The notes below the pieces were generated by a model, which worked only from the letters and a program-made list of their open reading frames with translations, searched no databases and was not told where the DNA came from. A stretch of DNA of 9,019 bases from Duncaniella sp. (GTDB lineage Bacteria; Bacteroidota; Bacteroidia; Bacteroidales; Muribaculaceae): NCBI GenBank assembly GCA_029052375.1, contig JAIDJD010000346.1, forward strand, positions 1 through 9,019, written 5' to 3'. This document shows, piece by piece, positions 1-3,895 of the stretch (position 1 is the stretch's first letter; the number at the start of each line of letters is the position of its first letter). The position numbers were made by a program, and so were the translations under genes.

Positions 1-86
1 ATTTTTATCGCCTGAGAATCGATTATTTTGGAATAATCCTCAAAAATCAGTCGCCTGAAAAATATCCAAACCTCAACTCAAAAAAG

Positions 87-125
87 AGAGGCTGCGCCGT
101 AAAACTTAATTACGACACAGCCTCT
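87..125 (-). terminator. Imperfect hairpin, probable minus-strand terminator / dispersed repeat
   Basis: The arms at 87-102 (AGAGGCTGCGCCGTAA) and 110-125 (TTACGACACAGCCTCT) pair over 16 positions with an AACTTAA loop. The two non-Watson-Crick positions are C/A mismatches in a plus-strand RNA but G-U wobbles in a minus-strand RNA, so the minus transcript folds completely. In that direction the stem is followed by CTCTTTTTT (85-80 and outward), the layout of an intrinsic terminator. No minus-strand gene feeding it is visible. From memory, GAGGCTGYGYCGTAA hairpins recur widely in Bacteroidales intergenic DNA; this was not checked here. Confidence 0.5.
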
Positions 126-250
126 TGGTGTTTTATAGTCCTAAATGGCGTAGTCTGTTTGGCTAAAATTCATTACTGTGCATCTCTTTCTAAGACGATT
201 CCATTACGAACCCTACGCCTCTCCAGGTATTCTCCCTATGTGATAAACCT

Positions 251-279
251 CCAATCGGCACAATGTGAGTGCTGATTGG
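251..279. repeat. 11-bp stem-loop
   Basis: CCAATCGGCAC (251-261) pairs with GTGCTGATTGG (269-279) across a 7-nt loop, with one G-T wobble in the plus-strand RNA. No T-tract follows in either direction, so it is not an obvious terminator. It lies about 55 bp before the truncated ORF6N-type reading frame. Its role is unknown. Confidence 0.4.
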
Positions 280-333
280 TAGTTATTGCTCATAGATAGC
301 CTTATATTTCAGAAATATTAGACACCTTTGCAT

Positions 334-612
334 ATGGAATCTACGCAAGAAAACAATTTATCAATACAAAATACACCGAACAAGGAACCGGTCACATATT
401 GTGACCAGTTGGCAATGCCGGATGTTGCGCGACACAATGCCCAGTATCCGGGCGTGACCTTACACGCTTACAATAAGGCTCACGACCGTTTTCTTATAAT
501 TGATGAGGAAGTCTATCACATCGGCCATTCGCTTAAAGACCTAGGCAAGAAACTGTTTGCGTTTTCCAAGATGGATGTCTTGACCGGAACAGAGCTTATC
601 TCACAGCTATGA
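334..612 (+). pseudogene. Truncated ORF6N-domain protein, C-terminal remnant
   Basis: This 92-codon frame starts at the ATG at 334. An in-frame TTG at 328 is also possible. From about residue 20 onward it closely resembles the C-terminal end of the Bacteroidales ORF6N-domain proteins, with RHNAQYPG, HDRFLIIDEEVYHIG and SLKDLGKKLFAFSKM. Full-length relatives are about 280-300 residues and begin with the ORF6N putative DNA-binding domain, which is missing here along with the central part. HDRFLIID resembles an HxKx4D phospholipase D/nuclease-type motif with Arg replacing Lys. The first ~20 residues look unrelated to the family. The ATG follows directly after CACCTTTG, a poor match to TAnnTTTG, so expression is doubtful. 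The likeliest reading is a deletion relic; a short stand-alone protein that reuses the domain cannot be excluded. Confidence 0.7.
386..410. promoter_or_regulatory. Dyad-symmetric site inside the truncated ORF
   Basis: GGTCACA (390-396) and TGTGACC (400-406) form a perfect inverted repeat around a TAT spacer. AAC (386-388) and GTT (408-410) extend the symmetry, with a single mismatch between 389 and 407. The short spacer makes it look more like a binding site for a dimeric protein or a recombination site than an RNA hairpin. No cognate regulator is identifiable in the window. Confidence 0.35.
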
Positions 613-625
613 TGAACGAGAGGAT

Positions 626-874
626 ATGCGCCTCTCTAATGTTAGGAAATGTTTTAAACTTATCAAAGTAGGATTTTTTGAAATAAAGTATGATTCAGCG
701 CCAAGGGGCGAAAAGAAAACAATGGTTCATCTGTTCGCCATAAAATATGCAGATGATCTGAATTCAATGGAAGAATCATTGGACGACCTTCTTAAGCAGG
801 CCGGGATGCCAGTATCCTATGTAACAGAACTAAACAATGGTAGGCGCTTGGGCAAATACGTTGAATGCAAATAA
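626..874 (+). CDS. Small hypothetical protein (82 aa)
   Basis: I do not recognise this protein. The frame opens after a stop at 581-583. The first ATG at 626 gives 82 residues; a second in-frame ATG at 722 would give 50. The N-terminal part is basic and mildly hydrophobic (KCFKLIKVGFFEIKYDS). It is followed by an acidic, helix-prone stretch (ADDLNSMEESLDDLLKQAG) and a polar C-terminus ending in ECK. There are no clear membrane segments, signal peptide or catalytic motifs. It begins 13 bp after the stop of the ORF6N-type remnant, so the two could be co-transcribed, and it ends 21 bp before a long hairpin that can act as its terminator. The AT-rich composition matches the left end of the window. 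It could be a fragment of a larger lost gene. Confidence 0.4.
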   Translation: MRLSNVRKCFKLIKVGFFEIKYDSAPRGEKKTMVHLFAIKYADDLNSMEESLDDLLKQAGMPVSYVTELNNGRRLGKYVECK

Positions 875-895
875 AGCCCACCTGAGGATACTTAA

Positions 896-959
896 AATCT
901 ATTAAATAAAACAGAGAGCAGGCCTTGAAAGACCTGCTCTCTGTTTTATTTAATAGATT
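896..959. terminator. Very long near-perfect hairpin, possible bidirectional terminator
   Basis: The arms at 896-924 and 931-959 are 29 nt each and pair at 28 positions; the only mismatch is 923/932. The 6-nt loop is TTGAAA. The GC-rich inner part (CAGAGAGCAGG) is flanked by A-rich sequence on the left arm and TGTTTTATTTAAT on the right. Transcripts from either side therefore meet a stable stem followed by a U-rich run. It would terminate the small gene ending at 874, and also any minus-strand transcript coming from around 1100. The stem is unusually long for a simple terminator, so a small inverted-repeat element is an alternative. Confidence 0.65.
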
Positions 960-1063
960 GCCCACACCCTACTCAATCCGTAGGAAGTTTTGACTTTTTG
1001 GTTGGAACGTTTCATTTCTGCCGGCATTGACGCTGAGACTCACGGCTTTTTCTGAAGAGGATA

Positions 1064-1093
1064 CTATTCATGACTGCGCTATTCATGACTGCG
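1064..1093. repeat. 15-bp perfect tandem duplication
   Basis: CTATTCATGACTGCG occurs twice back to back, at 1064-1078 and 1079-1093, with no mismatch. Because 15 is a multiple of three, the duplication keeps the reading frame of the tiny ORFs on both strands (MNSAV/MNSIL on minus, MTALF/MTASF on plus). It lies between the minus-strand -7 box and the long hairpin. Confidence 0.85.
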
Positions 1094-1101
1094 TCTTTCC
1101 G

Positions 1102-1109
1102 CAAAGTTA
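1102..1109 (-). promoter_or_regulatory. Candidate Bacteroidetes -7 box, leftward
   Basis: The minus strand reads TAACTTTG, an exact match to TAnnTTTG, followed by CGGAAAG. It points toward the tiny minus-strand ORFs and the hairpin at 896-959. No clear -33 TTTG element is seen at the usual spacing, so this is a candidate only. Confidence 0.35.
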
Positions 1110-1150
1110 AAAATCAGTCCGATCTCGCCTAATGCCGTCGGTCTTTTTAT

Positions 1151-1158
1151 TATCTTTG
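1151..1158 (+). promoter_or_regulatory. Bacteroidetes -7 box for the DUF3237 gene
   Basis: TATCTTTG matches the TAnnTTTG consensus of the Bacteroidetes primary sigma factor. The start codon at 1182 lies 23 bp downstream, giving a leader of roughly 20 nt. No convincing -33 box is seen. No purine-rich Shine-Dalgarno sequence precedes the ATG, as is common in Bacteroidetes. Confidence 0.7.
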
Positions 1159-1181
1159 CGCAAATCTTAACCTGTTGCCGT

Positions 1182-1667
1182 ATGAAGACTTTTTATATCA
1201 TCTCATTGTTCTCTCTTATCCTTTCGGGGCCTGCGGGCCTGCGGGCTGAGACGCCTGTGCTCAGGTATGTGATGGATATCCATGCCGAGTGTGGCGAGCC
1301 GCTGGCTGTGGGCGATGTCCCGGGCGGCAAGAGGGTGGTGATTCCCATCACCGGCGGCAGGGTCGAGGGGGATATTTCAGGGGAGATTCTGCCCGGCGGG
1401 GCTGACTATCAGATGACCGATACCCTCAACGGAAGGACTGAGTTCAGGGCCGTCTATACCGTGCGCACCTCTGATTCTCTGCTCGTCAATGTCTGCAATA
1501 CGGGTGTGGCCACGTGGGGCGGCAAGGCCGACTATTTCACCACTACTCCACAATTCGAGGCTCCGGAAGCCTCGGGGATAGGCTGGCTAAACGACCGCAT
1601 TTTTGTCTGCAGGCCCACGGGCTTCGGCGACGGCGTGGTCCACCTGCGCGTATGGGTGGTGGAATAA
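1182..1667 (+). CDS. Exported DUF3237 family protein
   Basis: This 161-residue protein belongs by sequence pattern to the DUF3237 (UPF0311) family, whose biochemical function is not established. Diagnostic stretches are IPITGG (about 54-59), a glycine-rich VEGDISGEILPGGADYQ (61-77), RTEFRAVYTVRTSD (85-98), DYFTTTPQFEAP (117-128) and WLNDRIFV (135-142). Most members are compact cytoplasmic beta-barrel-like proteins. This one adds a hydrophobic N-terminal signal peptide (about residues 1-22, probable cleavage after LRA), so it should act in the periplasm or envelope. The start is supported by the -7 box 23 bp upstream. It is transcribed alone and converges on the radical SAM gene, with only 8 bp between the two stop codons and no recognisable terminator between them. 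Confidence 0.85.
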   Translation: MKTFYIISLFSLILSGPAGLRAETPVLRYVMDIHAECGEPLAVGDVPGGKRVVIPITGGRVEGDISGEILPGGADYQMTDTLNGRTEFRAVYTVRTSDSLLVNVCNTGVATWGGKADYFTTTPQFEAPEASGIGWLNDRIFVCRPTGFGDGVVHLRVWVVE

Positions 1668-1675
1668 GGCGCGTG

Positions 1676-2743
1676 TCACGGCTTCTTGAGCAGGTGGCAG
1701 TGGAGGAGGCGTCCGTCGCTGTCGCGCAGGTGGAGGCCGTTGCCCTCGCAGTAGCGCCAATGGCTGCAGGCGGCACACGGGCCTGTCTTCATCCAGGCAC
1801 GGTCGCGGTAAGGGACAAAGCGGTTTTGCCACACGTCCCAGAAGTCGTCCCGGTAGATGTTGCCCTGGCGGTAGTCGGCACGGATGCTGGGACAGGCGCC
1901 TATGCCGCCGTCGAGGAGTATGGAGGCAACGCTCACTCCGGCTCGGCACTCGAAGAACGTGTCTCTCACCTCTCCCTCGTATCCGGCCATGAATCCCTCG
2001 CAACAGAACGAGGCCTTGATGCGGCCCTCCCTGCGCGTGTCGGCTATGAAGCGCATCAGTGTGTCGAGCTCGGCGACGGTAAGCTCAAACTCGGGATACT
2101 CGGCGGCGCGTCCCGACAGAAAGATAGTGAAGAGACGCCACGCCTTGACGCCGGCGTCTATCAGCAGTTCTTTCAGCTCGGCGAGGCGGCCGAGCGAGCG
2201 GCGGTTGACACACGAGACGACGTCGAAGTTGAGGTCAGTGGCGGCGGCCACATTGCGCATGGCCTCTACGGCACGGCTGAAAGACTGCGGATGGTTTCTC
2301 ATCCAGTTGTGTTCCTCCTCAAGCCCGTCGAGGCTTATGGTGATGTTGTGCAGTCCGGCCCGGCGCAGGCTCGCGAGCCTCGCGGGAGTCAGCATCAGTC
2401 CGTTGGTGACGATGCCCCAGGGGTATCCGCGGTCGTACAGCTGACGGCCCACCAGCTCGAGGTCTGCCCTCACCAGAGGCTCGCCTCCGGTGATGATGAT
2501 ATTTACGAGGTGTGGGTCGACGTGCGGTGTGAGCGTGTCTATCACCCTTATGAAGTCTTCGGCGGGCATATCCGGGAGCAGAGACGAGCTCTTGCAGTCG
2601 CTGCCGCAGTGGCGGCACGAGAGGTTGCACCGCCACGTACACTCCCAGAACAGCTGGTGCAGGGTGTGCTCTCTGCGCCTGTCGTGCTTGAGTCTGCGGT
2701 TGAGCTCAAGGGCTATCCTCTGTCTCAGCGATATAGACTTCAT
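1676..2743 (-). CDS. Radical SAM/SPASM enzyme of the rSAM/lipoprotein system
   Basis: This is a 355-residue radical SAM protein. Cys39, Cys43 and Cys46 form the CxxxCxxC [4Fe-4S]/SAM motif (CNLSCRHC), GGEP lies at 86-89 and ISLDG at 136-140. The C-terminal SPASM-like region (about 245-355) has Cys247/248, Cys266, Cys284, Cys323, Cys326, Cys332 and Cys349, so it can hold auxiliary clusters. It resembles the family catalogued as 'radical SAM enzyme, rSAM/lipoprotein system' (TIGR04133, from memory), whose substrate is unknown. An upstream in-frame start at 2806 exists. The ATG at 2743 is preferred because it overlaps the TGA of the preceding lipoprotein gene (ATGA, 2743-2740), indicating translational coupling. 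The enzyme has no signal peptide and should be cytoplasmic. It is the last gene of a three-gene operon. SPASM enzymes often modify peptides, so the neighbouring lipoproteins or another peptide are possible targets. Confidence 0.9.
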   Translation of the reverse strand: MKSISLRQRIALELNRRLKHDRRREHTLHQLFWECTWRCNLSCRHCGSDCKSSSLLPDMPAEDFIRVIDTLTPHVDPHLVNIIITGGEPLVRADLELVGRQLYDRGYPWGIVTNGLMLTPARLASLRRAGLHNITISLDGLEEEHNWMRNHPQSFSRAVEAMRNVAAATDLNFDVVSCVNRRSLGRLAELKELLIDAGVKAWRLFTIFLSGRAAEYPEFELTVAELDTLMRFIADTRREGRIKASFCCEGFMAGYEGEVRDTFFECRAGVSVASILLDGGIGACPSIRADYRQGNIYRDDFWDVWQNRFVPYRDRAWMKTGPCAACSHWRYCEGNGLHLRDSDGRLLHCHLLKKP

Positions 2744-3189
2744 TCGGCGCTCTGCTTCTTCTTGAGCTTGAAGTCTACAGTGGCCTTGGCGTGGCCTAAA
2801 TTCCAAGGGTCGTCTTTTCCGTTATCGATATGCCGGACATCCACAATGACAGAGTCTGCCTCGAGTGCGGGATTGTCCGGCAGGCAGACCACCTTAAGCT
2901 CCTTTCTGGCATAGTCACTGCCGGCTGTCATATACCGTCCGTCTGTCCCTGTCTGCACCTCATCTAAGTAGAATATGCCCGAGGGTCGGTCTGATTCTGT
3001 CACCCTTATCCTGGCTCCCTTGACAGGCGCGCCCTCTTCGGTTGTCACCTGGCCTTTGATTTCAAAAGACCCTGTCGGGGTTCCATACATACAAGGCTCA
3101 TCGGCAGAACAGCCAAAGCCGAGCCAGGCTATGGCCACTGCGCAAACCTGCGAGAGAAATGCGGACAGACGTGTGGTTAATCGTTGCAT
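2740..3189 (-). CDS. Putative lipoprotein, rSAM/lipoprotein system (second copy)
   Basis: This 149-residue protein starts at the ATG at 3189, chosen because it aligns exactly with the start of its paralogue upstream. A GTG at 3231 would add 14 residues and overlap that gene. A hydrophobic N-terminal segment leads to IAWLGFGC, a lipobox-like motif with Cys27 as the probable lipidated residue. Next come CMYGTPTGSFEIKGQVT (33-49) and EEGAPVKGARIRVT, which resemble the carboxypeptidase-regulatory-like beta-sandwich fold. KVVCLP follows at about 99-104 and a basic tail at the end. This matches the family described as 'putative lipoprotein, rSAM/lipoprotein system' (TIGR04134, from memory). It is predicted to be membrane-anchored on the periplasmic side or surface. 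Its stop overlaps the radical SAM start, so the two are made together. Its function is unknown. Confidence 0.85.
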   Translation of the reverse strand: MQRLTTRLSAFLSQVCAVAIAWLGFGCSADEPCMYGTPTGSFEIKGQVTTEEGAPVKGARIRVTESDRPSGIFYLDEVQTGTDGRYMTAGSDYARKELKVVCLPDNPALEADSVIVDVRHIDNGKDDPWNLGHAKATVDFKLKKKQSAE

Positions 3190-3223
3190 AATGTGTTTGG
3201 TGTTATCAGTGGTTTTGTAGGTT

Positions 3224-3688
3224 TTATTCACCGCCTTGTTTCCTCTTGAGCTTGAAGTCTACCGTGGCCTTGGTGTGACCGACATACCAGAAGTCATTCT
3301 TGTCTCTTGCATACTTGACATCCACGACAGCAGAATCAGCCTCAAGAGCGGGATTCCCAGGTATGCAGACCACCTTTAGCTTGTATTCGGCATAATCACG
3401 ACCATCTGCCTGAAACTGTCCGCCTGTTCCGGTCACAGTCTTGGCAAAGCTGTGAAAGTCAGAGTTAAAACGTTCTGTTGTCACTCTTATCTCAGCATCC
3501 TCTACAGGAATTCCATCTTCGGTTGTCACTTGGCCTTTCACTTCAAAAGATCCATTCGGCGACCCGTACATACAGAATATTACATCCGGCTCGTCACTTC
3601 CATTGGAACAGCCAAAGCCGAGCCAGGCAATGATGACGGCACAGAGCTTTGAGATAAGAGCGGACAGGCGAGGTTTTAGGTTAAGCAT
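3224..3688 (-). CDS. Putative lipoprotein, rSAM/lipoprotein system (first copy)
   Basis: This 154-residue protein is the first gene of the operon and a paralogue of the next lipoprotein. The start is MLNLKPRLSALISKL, followed by CAVIIAWLGFGC, with Cys27 as the likely lipidated residue. The mature part contains CMYGSPNGSFEVKGQVT (39-55) and DGIPVEDAEIRVT, which are beta-sandwich-like. KVVCIP (105-110) and a C-terminal VDFKLKRKQGG follow. Cys16, Cys27, the Cys before MYG and the Cys in KVVC are shared with the paralogue. A TAACTTTG -7 box 24 bp upstream (3720-3713) supports the start and the operon head. The 34-bp gap to the next gene lacks a terminator. The family pairs with radical SAM enzymes in Bacteroidales; its role is not known. 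Confidence 0.85.
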   Translation of the reverse strand: MLNLKPRLSALISKLCAVIIAWLGFGCSNGSDEPDVIFCMYGSPNGSFEVKGQVTTEDGIPVEDAEIRVTTERFNSDFHSFAKTVTGTGGQFQADGRDYAEYKLKVVCIPGNPALEADSAVVDVKYARDKNDFWYVGHTKATVDFKLKRKQGGE

Positions 3689-3712
3689 ATCGTGATGATT
3701 TTTGAGTTGCTA

Positions 3713-3720
3713 CAAAGTTA
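3713..3720 (-). promoter_or_regulatory. -7 box of the lipoprotein/radical SAM operon
   Basis: The minus strand reads TAACTTTG, 24 bp before the ATG at 3688, followed by an AT-rich upstream region (3721-3780). The match to TAnnTTTG is exact. A -33 element is not clear. Confidence 0.65.
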
Positions 3721-3781
3721 AATAGAAATACTGTTAAATGAAAAATATTTTTAAACAATAAGTCCTCAAATTTTCCACAAT

Positions 3782-3797
3782 GCGTCAGAAGTGACGC
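3782..3797 (-). terminator. Weak hairpin downstream of the sigma-barrel gene
   Basis: GCGTCA and TGACGC form a perfect 6-bp stem with a GAAG loop, about 100 bp beyond the stop codon at 3896. In the minus direction it is followed by ATTGTGGAAAATTTG, not a clean U-tract, so termination is only a possibility. The rest of 3689-3895 is AT-rich spacer. Confidence 0.25.
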
Positions 3798-3895
3798 TGA
3801 TATGTTATGTTCTTAAGATAAGATTGCTTCATGAATACTGCATGAGGATGTGAAAAAATGTTTTTCGGAGGTTACCATCAGGTGCAACAAGGCTG

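Larger units (their letters stand above)
1..333. other. Gene-free AT-rich left end
   Basis: No ORF with a credible start and family resemblance was found on either strand. The stretch holds a short perfect hairpin at 21-38 (GATTATT, loop TTGG, AATAATC), a larger hairpin at 87-125 and an 11-bp stem at 251-279. Short open stretches exist, for example a minus-strand 26-codon frame starting near 292, but nothing supports translation. Base composition is clearly more AT-rich than the right part of the window, consistent with degraded or acquired DNA. Confidence 0.5.
969..1132. other. Region with overlapping tiny ORFs on both strands (unproven)
   Basis: Three very short frames overlap here. On the minus strand an ATG at 1086 opens a 24-codon frame ending at 1012 (MNSAVMNSILFRKS...). 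A GTG at 1043 opens another 24-codon frame ending at 969 (MSLSVNAGRNETFQ...). On the plus strand an ATG at 1070 opens a 20-codon frame ending at 1132 (MTALFMTASFRKV...). A minus-strand TAACTTTG box lies just upstream of the first frame, and the long hairpin lies downstream. The unit thus has promoter-like and terminator-like borders, but no family assignment is possible and all three frames may be noncoding. Confidence 0.25.
2740..3688 (-). repeat. Tandem duplication of a lipoprotein gene
   Basis: The two lipoprotein genes are direct repeats about 480-500 bp apart. Near-identical DNA blocks remain: a 22-bp block at 3108-3129 and 3607-3628 (the lipobox region) and an 18-bp block at 2761-2778 and 3245-3262 (the C-terminal VDFKLK region). 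The central parts of the two proteins have diverged in both sequence and length. Confidence 0.85.

Noticed and set aside
1..75. Open minus-strand frame running off the left edge (FFRRLIFEDYSKIIDSQ)
   Set aside because: No standard start codon, very short, and no family recognised with confidence; it may be a fragment of something outside the window.
224..292. 26-codon minus-strand frame containing VYHIG, like the ORF6N remnant
   Set aside because: The five-residue match is probably coincidence. The rest does not resemble the family and the frame overlaps a hairpin.
319..333. CACCTTTG just before the ATG at 334 as a -7 promoter box
   Set aside because: It misses the first conserved base of TAnnTTTG and would leave almost no leader, so it is too weak to list as a promoter.
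2744..2806. Upstream start for the radical SAM protein adding 21 residues
   Set aside because: The extra residues overlap the lipoprotein gene out of frame and are not family-like; the ATGA overlap gives a better start.
1514..2914. 466-codon plus-strand frame opposite the radical SAM gene
   Set aside because: It is antisense to a clear radical SAM/SPASM protein and a lipoprotein gene. Its translation is low-complexity, Val/Ala/Arg-rich and family-less, as expected of a GC-rich shadow frame.
3190..3231. GTG start at 3231 for the second lipoprotein
   Set aside because: It would add 14 polar residues ahead of a signal peptide that aligns exactly with the paralogue from the ATG at 3189.
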